NCBI GenBank assembly: GCA_019973155.2
Contig: BPQB01000059.1
Location: forward strand, 62,001-126,000
DNA length: 64,000 nucleotides
Direction of reading: 5' to 3'
Source: Phanerochaete sordida
Taxonomy: Eukaryota; Basidiomycota; Agaricomycetes; Polyporales; Phanerochaetaceae
The notes under the pieces were generated by a model. It was not told the DNA's origin, did not search any database, and saw nothing but the letters and a program-made list of their open reading frames with translations. Positions 43,583 through 55,247 of the stretch are shown here, piece by piece. The first letter of the stretch is position 1. Each line of letters opens with the position of its first letter. Made by a program: the position numbers and the translations under genes.

Positions 43583-44893
43583 ATGTCTTCGAACCATGTC
43601 GCACCCGCCGTGCGGGGGCGTCGGCACCGACGCCAATTAGCGCGACTTCCGTCCTCTGGCAGCGATTACCCGCTTTCTGCACAAGGCAACGTTCCGGTCG
43701 GTATCAAGGCTCGCAGCCCCGGTCTTCTTGGTTTAGGCAATGGAGAGGACGATACAAACTTGTTGGATCTAGGTCTCGGGGACCTCGGCGGAGGGGGAGG
43801 AGCAGCTCCAGGGTTCACGGAAAGCGCGACGACGATCGTCCAGAGTGTCGTGCTCCCATTCACGACCATTCTGGAGACGCATGTGGGCACAGTCTTGGTC
43901 CCCGTGCAGAGCACACCTACCCCCACGGACACTCCTGCCGCTCCAACGCAGCAGTCGAGTACCCAGACCCAGTCGAGTTCCACTCAGACTAGCAGTTCCA
44001 CGCAGACTTCATCGTCTGCAGCAACTTCCAACACTTCGAGCTCTGCATCCAGCGCGAGCTCCACCAGTAGCTCTGCCAGCTCTACTGCTGCCAACTCAGC
44101 CGTCACCCCACCCCCATCCTCAGCTGCTGACAATGGCAACTCATTCGTCGGCTCGCGTACGGTCTCGAGCACGGTCACAAGCCCTGCGTCGCCCACCAGT
44201 GACGCGTCCCAGGTGTCTACCACGAGCAAGGGTCTCTCCGGCGGCGCGATTGGAGGCATCGTCGCGATTTGCATCATCGCCGCCATCATCATGCTCGTTT
44301 GGGTGGTTCGCAAGCTCTTCCTTCGTCGCCGCGCCAAGCGCCGTGACACTGTTGTTTGGCCGAAGGCCGACTTGGGGCCCCAGCCGGAAAGTGACTTCTC
44401 TGAGAAGATGTTCATTCACAACGATGGTGCGAGTGCCCCTCCGGTCCCCGAGAAGCCCAACGCCCTTACCAGGGCAGCCGTGCCCGCGCTCTCGCCCCCA
44501 CCCATGTCCTACAACAACCCCGGTCTTCCTGTCACGGCCCCGATGCAAAGTCCAACGCTCACGGCCGGTGCAGCCGCCGTCTCGCTCATCCCTGCGTCCG
44601 CGGGCGCGAAGACCGCGACCGTCCGCTGCACATACATCCCGAACCTGCCGGACGAGCTCTCGGTCACGATCGGAGAGACCGTACACGTTGTGAACGAGTA
44701 CGACGACGGCTGGGCGCTCTGCAGGAACGCATACAACGAGCAGGGCGTCGTCCCGCTCGAGTGCCTCGACCGCAGCGGAGCGCCGATCAAGGGCCCCGGC
44801 CACTACCTCGGCCAGGGCACTGGCGACTGGCGCATGTCGCGCCGCGCGAGCAGCCTCAACGGCGCGCAGCCTGCGGCGTCGATCAGGTATTAA
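43583..44893 (+). CDS. Membrane-anchored SH3-domain protein B
   Basis: A single exon encodes 436 residues from the ATG at 43583; the frame is open further upstream, but the added sequence looks non-coding. The N-terminal half is Ser/Thr-rich with a Gly/Asp-rich patch (LDLGLGDLGGGGG) and likely lies outside the cell, although no clear signal peptide is seen. The membrane segment (GGAIGGIVAICIIAAIIMLVW) is followed by a basic run (KLFLRRRAKRRD). The cytoplasmic part has PPVPEKP-type Pro motifs and a C-terminal SH3 domain (ATVRCTYIPNLPDELSVTI, VVNEYDDGWALCRN, EQGVVPLECL). The tail has DWRMSRRASSL. The layout resembles Fus1-like or Sho1-like adaptors at sites of polarised growth; that role is inferred. 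A partial copy of its 3' end lies at 45650-45745. Confidence 0.82.
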   Translation: MSSNHVAPAVRGRRHRRQLARLPSSGSDYPLSAQGNVPVGIKARSPGLLGLGNGEDDTNLLDLGLGDLGGGGGAAPGFTESATTIVQSVVLPFTTILETHVGTVLVPVQSTPTPTDTPAAPTQQSSTQTQSSSTQTSSSTQTSSSAATSNTSSSASSASSTSSSASSTAANSAVTPPPSSAADNGNSFVGSRTVSSTVTSPASPTSDASQVSTTSKGLSGGAIGGIVAICIIAAIIMLVWVVRKLFLRRRAKRRDTVVWPKADLGPQPESDFSEKMFIHNDGASAPPVPEKPNALTRAAVPALSPPPMSYNNPGLPVTAPMQSPTLTAGAAAVSLIPASAGAKTATVRCTYIPNLPDELSVTIGETVHVVNEYDDGWALCRNAYNEQGVVPLECLDRSGAPIKGPGHYLGQGTGDWRMSRRASSLNGAQPAASIRY

Positions 44894-45649
44894 CACACCC
44901 TATCCGTGAGTTTTATGCCTCTGCTGCCCCGTCGCGTTTGTGCTGACTTGAGACTAGCCCCAGCAACCTGTGCTTCATATTATCGACCGCGCCGCGGTCA
45001 ACCTGTATTGCGTACTCCCGTGTTATCTTTGTGCCCTACCCGCTGTTGTAAACCATCCTTCTATACCCTCCCTGTGCCAACCACCCTGTCCATATCCCCC
45101 CGTCTTTCTCTTTTTCCCTTTTATCTCTTTCTGCTAACCTAGGCGTACTAAAGTATCAGTGTGGGGTGTAAGGCCCACTTAGAATATGATAGCGTGTGCG
45201 CGTCCTTTCGGACACGTCATTTCATCACTATTCCTTTGGCTGATCTTCCGACCCTCATATTGTGCAATCGTGGTGTACATAGCGATATCGTGACATTGTC
45301 TTCGCACCCAGCACAGGTTGCCATGGTGCGGATACGAGAAGCAGCAGCGCGGAGTACGACGTCGTGTGGCCCAGTATCGCGGCGGTGAAGACGCATGACC
45401 ATGCGCGTAGCAAACATCTGGTTTGAAAGTCCTTTGATCGTCCCGAAAACCACGAACGTTCGCTGACGGTCATTCTTGCATGCCTTGAAAGGTCTCGTAC
45501 AGAATGTAGAGCATTCGGAAGGGAGCACGTCTACCGAGCGGGGCGTTGTCCGCTCGACTTAGCTCAGGCCTCAAGCTTCAAGCTTCAACTTAGCGACGAT
45601 GGCATGCAGCGATGATGCAGCGATACCTCCTCTTACTCAACCTCGGACA
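44894..45649. other. Intergenic region
   Basis: 3' flank of the SH3 gene. The small repeats GCTTCAAGCTTCAA near 45574 are the only structure seen. Confidence 0.45.
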
Positions 45650-45745
45650 GGCCACTGCCAGGGCACCGGCGACTCGGACTGGCGCACGTCGCACTGCGCG
45701 AGCAGCCTCGAAAGGGCGCGCAGCCTACGGCGTCGAGTAGGGATT
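45650..45745 (+). pseudogene. Decayed copy of the 3' end of the SH3 gene
   Basis: This stretch aligns with 44790-44888, the last 30 codons of the SH3 protein B gene. Shared blocks include GGCCACT, GCCAGGGCAC, GCGCGAGCAGCCTC and GGCGCGCAGCCT. Indels break the frame, and only this tail fragment is present, about 750 bp downstream of the intact gene in the same orientation. Confidence 0.6.
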
Positions 45746-45858
45746 GATCTCCGAGAAACCATCTGTTAGAGACCTGCAAACGGCCGTGGCGTCCGGAGCG
45801 GGCGTATGGTACGAACAATATGTTTGTATATACGAGCATCATCAAGGCTACAACTCTA

Positions 45859-48430
45859 CTAGTTTCCTGTCCCGCCCATCGCCTCGTTCCCGTCGTCCTC
45901 CCGCGCGATCGGAGCGTTGGTGTAGCCTGGGAAGGGCTTGATGTAAAGCTTGTCATGCTTGTCTAGGTGAGCGCAGATGGCCTCGAAAGTCTCGAAGAGC
46001 GGTTCGACCACGAGTGAGACGGATTTTTGCGGGTCGGGGTGCGTGGTGGGGTCCTTCTCAACTATGAGATACGTGGCATAGATCTTCTCCTTGAGTTCGA
46101 GGAGCAGATCAGCGACGGGAACTACGTCCTTGTGGAGAGAGGCCAGTAAGTTCAGGGCGGTGTCTGGTCTTTCAACCTCTATAAGCTGGGTTCGCCACGC
46201 TCTGTCGTAGAACAGAAGGCGTGCAACCGCATACTGCGCCTTGGCCGATTCGTTGGGCCCTGGTACATGGCCGACCACGACCCTATCGGCGACCATGTAC
46301 AGGGACACCCAGAAGAGCGACTCGTAGTCGTTCAAGGGGTGATATCGAAAAGGTAGGCTTCGATGCTCATCCTTCCTCGTTTCGCGACGAGGAGGTTGTT
46401 TTAGACCCGCCCTGATACGTCCGAGCCCTATGCTGACCTCGACTGCGGAAACTGGGTTGACCTCGCGAGGTCGGTATCGATACGTGTGCATATCGGCTTC
46501 GATAGACATGAAGTATTCGGTGCCCTGTGTAGTAATGCATCAGAAACCGAAAACATTATCTGCTCGTAGAGACGCACCGTACGGAGCTGATGGACAGGGT
46601 CGACGTCGTCACAGCGCTTGGCGTACTCGAAGTCTGTGAGCAAGCCTCGTTCTTTTCCGGGTGCTCCGCAGACCAAGATGTTCCCGGTACTGATGTCGCG
46701 ATGAACCCATCCCAAGAGATGGATCGCGCATAGACCTGTGGGTTCGCATCAGTCGCTAATTCCTCGAATCCTCGGAAAGGTAGACGCACAGCACACAACG
46801 TCCCGAATGACGGTGAACGCGACCTTCAACGACTTTTCCTCATGCAAGGCGTGGCCACGCTCCTTGAACACGATGCGGTAGTGTGTCTTGGGGTCAAGAA
46901 CGTGGATACGTTTGACAGGACGTTTGACGAAGGATGCGATGCTGATGTGCGAACCGGTACCCTTGTCCGTGGATTCGCGGAGCGGGATGAGGGCGGAAAC
47001 CAGGTCGATGGTAACGCACTTTTTCACGTGGATATCGCGGAACGCCTTCGTCTCGTCTGGCGAGCCATGGATGCGTACGTCACCGTGCCCGACGACGGTA
47101 GGAACGTGGTTCTTCAGCATCATACGTTGTGTCTCCTCCTTTATCCCCTCGGCTTCGTCGCGCAAGGTGGTGACGATGGTGCCTTCGCGTCGGCGGTCAC
47201 TATCGACCCAGTAGTCCTTGATGACCACCAGGTCACCGAAGGTCTTCCCATCTGCGCCTACGCGACGAGCAGTCCAAACGCGCGTGCCGCGGCCGAGAAT
47301 GCCGTCCGCAGCGAGCTGCGAAAGCAGCTCCTCAGTCCTGTAAACAACTTCCTCGGGGACACCGCCATCGCCAACTTGGTGAACGGTGATGTCGTACTGG
47401 TACTCGGGCTTCCCTTTGGGGCCCTTCGTTATTACTCGTTTGATGGTGGGATCCCAGCCGAGCGAAGTCTCGTCCGAGTACATCGCGGTCAGGAAAAAAC
47501 TGACGAGGTGCTCGGGCTCCTACAAAATCCGTCAACATTGCATAGCGGCGCTGGAGTAGACGGGCCACATCACCTCGCAGAAGTTGAATTTCTGGCTACA
47601 GACTATGCGAGTGCGGTCGCAGAACCACAGGCGTGTGGTCCTGTTCTCTATCGTGATGCCATAGGCGCTACGACGACACGGATCCTCGCGCATGACGACG
47701 TTCATGCTCCAGAGAACCTTCTGCGCATCCTGAACGTTGACAAATCGGCGTGAGCTGGGAGTACGCGAGCACTGGCTATGGCACGTACGTCGTGGAAGTT
47801 GCTTTCTGAGTCCACCTTCTTGTACTCCCCCACTGGGCCAATGTCCCACCAGTGGTCGCCCTTGTTCTTGGACCTGGAAGAGCGAATGGCGTATGCATCG
47901 GGACGAGACGTGTTGGAGTCGCGCCGGTGTCCACTGTCTGGTTTGCGATTGCCGTTGTTCTTGTAGTCGAAGTACTTCTTCACCGGTGCACCTTCAATCC
48001 ATTTGCAGGCAGAGATGGCTCCCGAGATGTCGTTGGCGACACCCTCTAGCTGCGCAAAGACCGTAGACTCGTGCTCGGTGTGGTACTGCGGCTCCTTCGG
48101 GAAGGCGGCCCAGGTGTAGGTACCGGCCTTATTCTTCGTGAGAGGAGCCTTACCGCCTTTAACGGCTTTTCCCAGCTCCTCCACGATAGCTTTCACCGCG
48201 GGCTCCCGCTTCGCGCAGAAAGGTGGCAGCGGCAAGCCTTCGAGGAACTCCTCGTTAGGAAGCTGCGGGACGTCCTGAAGCTGGTGGATCAGCTCCTGAC
48301 GCGACACTGGGGTAAACGCTGAGGCAGATATCGCCTGGCCAGACCGCTTGATTCCGGCGGGCGTGGACCCGACAGACGCAAGCGGGGCCTGAGGTGGGGG
48401 AGTGGTAGGCTTGGGGGTAGGCTCACACAT
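45859..48430 (-). CDS. FunK1-type fungal protein kinase
   Basis: Five exons: 47789-48430, 47574-47729, 46790-47519, 46578-46735 and 45859-46524, giving 783 residues. The N-terminal region has an unusual length and includes HWWDIGPVGEYKK. It is followed by KVLWSMNVVMREDPCRR and TIENRTTRLWFCDRT, typical of the N-part of FunK1 (Pkinase_fungal) proteins. The catalytic region has GWVHRDISTGNILV, containing the HRD loop with aspartate and asparagine. The DFG position reads LTDFEYAK, as is usual in this family. FRYHPLNDYESLFWV follows, the family equivalent of the substrate-side loop. FunK1 kinases are expanded in mushrooms and linked to development; the substrate is unknown. The segment 46330-46450 inside the last exon is weakly conserved and might hide a retained intron. 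Confidence 0.85.
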
Positions 48431-49671
48431 AGTACAGCGGGTACGCTAGACCGACTTCCAGAGGACTGCATTTTATACTCGAGGGCGACCCGGCCGCTAT
48501 AAAATTCGTGAGAAGAGAGCGACGGCGGGGACGGATTGTCTGGCCTGGTGGCGGCGGTGAGGTTCAACTTCGAATTCCATTTTGGGCAGGCGGAGAGGCG
48601 GGCCGCTGCTGCTTGGCGCTCTACGGACGCCCTCATCCCATTGTCGACGAGCATCTGCGTCCGTTGACTCGACCTGCCTTGTTCTCGACAAACACGAGGC
48701 CAAAAAGAACCGCCATTGTACCTGCGTCGGTGCCCTTCCTTGTTCAAAAGACCCTGGATAATCAGCAGTACCAGATCCACGCATGGACGAGACCGCATCT
48801 GCCCTCCTGCCGCCACACAGCTCCCGCTGCGCACCGCTCACATGCCAGGGCCAGAACAGCACAGGAACACCGCGGCGTGGATCGATAGAAAATGACCGCA
48901 TGCACCACCCCCAGGCATCGCCCGCAAGAGGCTACACGTCGCCGGCATGTCGTACGCGACCAGCACGACGCGGGATGTGGCGAGATCTGCACGGCGAAAT
49001 ACAGCGTTTCGAACCACCCCGCATGTGTAAAACGCTGCCGCTATTGTTCTCCGAATCAATCGAATCAATCGATGCGCTTGGGGACGTTGTACCGCCACAG
49101 AACCTAGGACCTTCGCCGCCCAGCGCCGTGTGGCGCAACAGATTACCGTCGCGGATCCCCCTAGCGAACCCTCAGGCCTCAGGCCTCAGACGTCTTGAGA
49201 AAGCGTGCCGCAGCTACCAGCACACGGCTCTGTGCAACGTACGCTCGCGCGAGGGCGGTGGCGTAGACCACGGCCGTGACGCTCAGTCCCTCGTCCTCGC
49301 TGCCAAGCGGCGCATTTCAAAGTTCTCAGTGCGTTCGCGCCACTCTTGCGTGTCATAGACCGGTATATATAGCGCGCCGACTAAAGTACAGTATATATTC
49401 GAACACCTAAAAGCACAAAGAGGAGGACGGCGGGGGAACTCATTATCGTCATTATCGTAAGTGTGTGTGCGCCTGTGCTACCAGTGATAGACATCCGATG
49501 GATACAACGAAGATGGGGGCAAGAAGCGGGAAGGAAGATATAATACGAACGAGCGCGGTAGATGAGCAGTACTGAAACATCGGGGGTGAGTGTGGCGGGA
49601 TAATAACACAGTGTGGGTGGGGGCATCTAGGGGTCGGGAGTGTTCGTCATCGGGGCGTGGGCGTGGGCGGG
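48431..49671. other. Intergenic region of 1.2 kb
   Basis: Upstream region of FunK1 and 3' flank of the flippase. A plus-strand TATATATA-type stretch near 49362 is not followed by a recognisable gene. A triple GCCTCAG repeat lies near 49172-49188. ORFs here are unsupported. Confidence 0.4.
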
Positions 49672-52600
49672 TCAGTGTTTTGGTGAGTTCGACGGGTACT
49701 CCTCCATCACGGGCTCCTCCGCGACGGTGCTCGGCACCTTCTTCCGGCGGATCGTGCGCGAGAGGCTCGACAGGAGCGAGCGCCGCCGCTTGTGCTGCTG
49801 CTCGGGCTGCTGCATCCCCGAGAGGTTGCTCTGCAGCCGCCGCAGCGCGACGCCGTTCTCCTCCATCGAGAAGTCGAAGCCCGTGTTGTGGCTGCGCATG
49901 CCCGTCGCCATGTCGGTGCGGCTGCCCATGGCGGCGCGCGGGCCGCGGTGGATGATCGACCGCCGCTTGACGCCGCGCGAGGTGCTGACGCTGCGCTTGA
50001 TGTACGCGATGCCGCCCTGCTCGCGGTCCTTGCTGAAGTCGTGCTGCGGGTCGATCTTGTGGAGGTATCGTACGCGGTCGATGTCCGATGGGTAGAAGAT
50101 GAACTTGTACGCCTTCGCGGCGACACGCGGGAGTAGCGCAAGAGGAACCATGAAGAGCAGGCCCAGCCAGTAGTAGGCGGAGTGGAAGAGGTAGTGATCG
50201 TTGCCATAGATAGGGGTGGAGAAGGAAGCCGGTGTAATCGCGGAGTAGATAGCCTGCAGACCGAATGAGTATGCCGACCCGAAAGGATCATGGGGTAGAG
50301 ACGTACCGTGTAAAGCCAGATGAGCAAGATCTCTATACCCAGCACCCACCAGACCCAGCTTGTCCACGTCGTGATGTTAATGCCGACGAACACGGTGACG
50401 ATCATGACGGCGCCGACGGCCATCGTGGTCGAGAACTCGTAGAGGTAGGTGTCGTAGCCATCAACACGCGCCGTGGGGGAGAAGTAGGCGTAGAGGATGA
50501 AGAAGAAGATGATGACGGACTACGAAGAATGTCAGCGCTGCCTCAGGAGCACGACACGAGAGACGTACTTGGTAGATACCGTCGATCATGTAGATCAAGA
50601 AGAGCTTGAGGTTGAAGTACTCTCCCTGGCGCGAGTGCTTGTAGAGCTCGGGCAGATCCATCAGGACGTGGTCGTCGACGATGCGGTCGAAGAGACCCAT
50701 GGCGATGACCGGCAGGATTGTCCAGAACGAGTTCCAGAAGAGCAGGTAGGTATACTCGAAGTCGCTGGAGAAGCGCAAGGTCAGACGAGGCGAGCGGCGA
50801 GCCAGGGACGGCACGTACTATTGACTGCTCCACGCGCAGTAGATCTGGTACCACCACAGGATGCCGATACAGACGATGTTCTTGTAGAAGAAGTTCGTGA
50901 TCATGTTGCCGTTGCGCGCGTACGACCAGTGTCCGTGGACGAGCAAGAGCCGCTTCAGGAAGCGGAACTGCAGCACGCCCGTCAGCCCCTGTACGCTCTC
51001 ACGACCACCGCGCGACTCACCTGAGCGATGGCGTAGTCCGACGAGTTGACCGCCTGGAGGCCCTCCTCGCCGGCGATGCCGACGCCGACGTCCGCGGCCT
51101 GGATCATGCTGACGTCGTTCGCGCCGTCGCCGATCGCGAGCGTGATGACGCCGAGGCCGTCCTTGACGAGCCGCACGACGAGCGCCTTCTGGAGCGGCGA
51201 CACGCGGCAGCAGATGACGGCCTCGCACTGCATCGCGAGCCGGAGCAGCAGCTGCTTGTGCGTGTCGTCCGCGAGCGCCTCGTTGAGCGCCGCGCCGTCG
51301 ATGACGAGCACGTACCCGCCCGGCCGCTGCCCGTTGTCGTTCCCGACGATCGACGTCACGCCCGTGTTCACGCGCTGCAGCGCGTACGGCCCCGCGGGGT
51401 TCGCGTCCGACTGGATGTTGTTCGCGATGCCGTCCTCGTTCAGGATGCCGCTCGACGGGAAGAACTCGTCGACGGCGCCGGCCATCTGCGAGTACACAGG
51501 CCGGCCGAGCTCGCCGCCGCCGCGGATGATGATGACGTTGTCTTCGTTACCGATGAGGTTTGTGCTGTGTCCGATAGCTGTGGGGAAGGCATGAGTTCTG
51601 GAGTCGCGATATGAAGCGCAGCGATGCACGTACCGATCGCAGTCTCGAGCTTGTCGCCGGTGGCAACCCAAATCTTGATCCCAGCTTCCTTGAGGTCAGC
51701 AATGGTTTCAGGCACACCGTCCTGGAGCTTATCCTCGATGGCGGTGGCGCCCAGAAGGTTGAGCTCTCGCTCGATCGCTTCGCACGCAGCATCGACCTTC
51801 TCTTCGCGATTGTCGAGAGATATTGTCGCCTCGTGGTACATTTCGCTCCAAGCGTCGTACTCCTCGTCTGCGAAGATTGTCAGCAAAATCACCCTAAGCA
51901 GGAAGCACGAAACGCACCAGGGATAGCCCTCCAGGCAAGCGTCAGCGTGCGCAAGCCCTCGCTCGCAAAGTCGCCCAGGTGCTCCTCGGTGGTCTCCTTG
52001 AGCTGCTCCTGGTAGCCCGCGCGGAGGCGCTCGAAGATGACGTTGTCCGCGCCCTTGGTGAGGAGCAGGATCCCGTTCTTCTCGTCGTCGTCGATCTTGC
52101 GCACGACGACGCTCATGCGCTTGCGCGCCGAGTTGAACTCGAGCACGTTCAGGAGCTCGTAGCGGTCGATGCCGTCCCCGAACGGCGTGCTCACCATGAG
52201 CACGTCCTTGTCGCGCCCGCGGAACGTGAAGCCGACGTCCGCCGCCGCCTGCACGAGCGCGGCCTCGTCCGGGCTCTGCGCCTTGTACTCGAGCGCGCCC
52301 GTCTCCGGGTCCTGCCCCGTCAGCACCGTGTGGCACAGCGCGAGCGTGAGCCAGAAGCCGTTCAGCACGCGCGCGTACGAGTAGTCGTCTGCGGTCGAGT
52401 CGGCGTTGACAGCCGTCGCCTTCGCGATGTCCGCGGAGAGGACGTGGTCCTTAAAGCGCTTGAGTACACCTTGCGAGAGCTTCACCTCGACGGCGGCGTG
52501 CGGGTCCGGGACAGCGAACTGGTCGACCGAGCCGCCCTCCTTCTTGGTGGGCGAGCGCGAGCCGGACGCATTAGAGTTCGAGCCAGACGCGGTGCCCGAC

Positions 52601-55247
52601 TCGCCAGACAGGCGCTTCGTGAGGAACGGATCCTCCTTGACCGGCAGCGTGTCGTCCGACGACTCCGGATCGCCTTTGTATTCGCGCCCGGCGATCGAGC
52701 ACTGGCGGAAGACCATCGCGTTCTGTGTGAGCGTGCCCGTCTTGTCCGAGAAGATGTACTCGATCTGGCCGAGGTCGTCCGACAGGTTCCACGAGCGCGC
52801 GAGCGTCGTCGTCTGCGTCTTCTCGTAGTACATCTCGTAGTCGAAGTAGATCCATAGCGCCTGGATCGTGCGCACGAACTCGATGGAGATGTAGAGCGAA
52901 ATCGGGACGATGTTCTGGAATGTGATGAGCGCGAAGATCGCCGTGATGAGACCGTTTATATGCGTGTTGTCGGAGGTGCGGTTGTCGCGGAAGAGCCAGG
53001 GTGCGTTCAGTGGGTAGTACCGCTGCTCAAGAATAGCGTCCGCAATACCGAGCGCGATGGCCATGCACGCGAGGATGCCCAAGTTGATGAAGCTGCAGCG
53101 CGGTCAGCACACGGGAGGCACAAGAATAGATCGCGGAACTTACACCTGGGGGTTCATTTGCCGCTCGACCCTGCTCCGCTTACTCGGGGTATCGCCAGAA
53201 TTGAGCACGATCTTGGTGTCCTCGCCAGTATACAGGACGAGACCGATGGCCCACCGGGTGTTCCGGAGCACGGTGCCACGGAGGAGGATCATCTGGATGT
53301 CGACAGGGGTCTTGGACTCGTCGGGCATGACGACCGCCGCGTTGAGCCGGTAGAGGTTGGTGTCCGGGCGGTCGCAGTCGACGCGGAACGAGTTGCGCTT
53401 GTCCGCGCAGGACCAGGCCGAGCGCAGGTTGGTGAGCTGCGCCGCCGCAGAGCGGCTCTTCAGGTTCGTCTCTCCGTCCAAGTTCTTCGTCTCGACGAAC
53501 GCGACGTTCTCGTCCTCGGAGGTGGCGCACAGGAGCACGTCCGCGGGAATGGCCTCGTTGTCCATGATCTTGACAAAGTCGCCGACCTTGAGGTCCTCCC
53601 AGTTCGTCATCTGCCAGTGCGGCCGCTTGCTGCCGTAATGGTGGTGGAAGAGCCCGTCATGTGGCGCGACCTCTTCTTCGTCGTACTCGCGGCCGTCGAA
53701 CACTTCCTCTCCGGCGGGAGGTGGTCCTTGTTCTGGCGGGGCATCGTGCTGCGTCTCGTTCGTGGGAACCTTTGACTTCTTCGGCCGTCTCCTCCACTGC
53801 GGGACGAAACCGCGCACGAAGGTCTTGCTCTTGGATTCCATGGGATTTGTGTTGACATAGTCGCCCCCGCCGAGTACGCGGACTTGGGAGTAGTTGACAT
53901 GTCGGTCGCTCTGATGCCGTTTGATGTCCTCGTAGCCGTCCTTCAGTGCGGTTATCGCAAGGACGATGAGCAGTGGGAGGATGACCAATCCCGGTGAGAC
54001 CGTGGAGAAGAGCGAGAAGAACTGGAGAATGGCAATAGCCAAGAAGAAGCTGTAGCAGATGACAAATCAGCATATGTTCGTTGTTCGCGGATGAACAGCA
54101 AGCGAGGGTGAAAAGGCCGCGACGGGAGCCCAGCGCTCGTGCGCCTCCCGCGGTGTCTGGCATCTCGTAAGACGCAAGGCACATCAGCGCAAGGTCCTCG
54201 CGCACACAAAGCCGAACGCCTCGAGTCAGCGCGAGCGGAGAAAGCGGCATGTCATGGGCCCGGGAATCTCGCGCCGCGCAATCCAGGCGAGTCAGCCCGC
54301 CCCGTGCGGCAGTCGGGCGCGCCCGGTCGACACAGCGCCTGCCGCGCACACGCGCGCGTGCGGCTGGCCTCGCCAACGCGGGCGCAGCGGCTGAGAAGGA
54401 CGCGGAGGCGGTCGCCATGGCGGGATTAGGCTCGTCTTGATGGACGAGGCCCGTGGGTGCGCGACGGCCGCAGAGCCCGATCGAGCTCTCTTTGATGCGA
54501 CACCGACGTCAGTGCCGTCGGCTGCCAGGCGCCGGCTCGCCGCGAGGAAAAATGGTCGTGTGGCGAAGACGGGTCCGGCGCTGGGCGCGGGCTGACTGTA
54601 TGCGGGCGGACGTGCGGGCGGGGGCGGTGGGCGTCGTGGGGACGCCGGCGAGGCCTCGGCTGCCGATGCGGGGCGGGGGACGGCGTAAACGTCGGGCGGG
54701 GCACGTTGGGCCTGCCGGCATCCGAAGAAGCAGACAGGGGCGGACAACGGGTGGGATAGCGACTGTAAGCGGCGGCAACGTCTGCGATGTATGCTGGGGG
54801 CAGCGGGAGATACATGTTCGTAGTGCCGACTGTGGAACCAACGTGGTGTATGCGCGGCGCGTCGAAGCACCTCCCGGTGGATTGGCCTCCCGTCGAAGCC
54901 CATGACATGCCCAAGAAACCTGCGCGGGCACCGGAGATGAAATGAAGGCACACTCACCAGTTGGCTACCCTCCTAAACTGCTCCAGGAGATTACGGGGAA
55001 CGAAAGTGACGACAGTGTACTTTGAGGTGATGACTTGGTTCGTAGCGTAGACATGATCCTTGAGGACGCGCTGCTTCTTGTCGTACCAGTCTGCGGGGAG
55101 ATCTTGGTGGACGAGGACCGAGCGGGGCGGGGCAAGGGGGCGTTTGCGGGAGAATAGGGACTCGACGTTGAACGCGGCCCACTTGTTGTACCAGTTGGTG
55201 AAGTGGTGGTACAGAGAGGCGGCGCGAGCCTTGCTCTTCGACGCCAT
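49672..55247 (-). CDS. P4-ATPase phospholipid flippase (Dnf type)
   Basis: Nine exons: 54958-55247, 53144-54049, 51918-53092, 51634-51867, 51021-51577, 50819-50967, 50569-50764, 50307-50519 and 49672-50253, giving 1433 residues. Diagnostic parts are present: [15 protein letters not shown] (first membrane helix), [12 protein letters not shown] and [11 protein letters not shown] (actuator domain, DGET motif), and [18 protein letters not shown] with the phosphorylated aspartate. [33 protein letters not shown] and the C-terminal helices follow. The tail is basic with Ser clusters. Length and motifs fit Dnf1/Dnf2-like flippases, which with a Cdc50-type partner move phosphatidylcholine and phosphatidylethanolamine to the cytosolic leaflet at plasma membrane and endosomes. 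Intron 1 is 908 nt, whereas all others are 46-66 nt. Confidence 0.9.

Noticed and set aside
51979..53775. Plus-strand ORFs of 250-290 codons
   Set aside because: They are antisense to the flippase, whose minus frame carries all P4-ATPase motifs.
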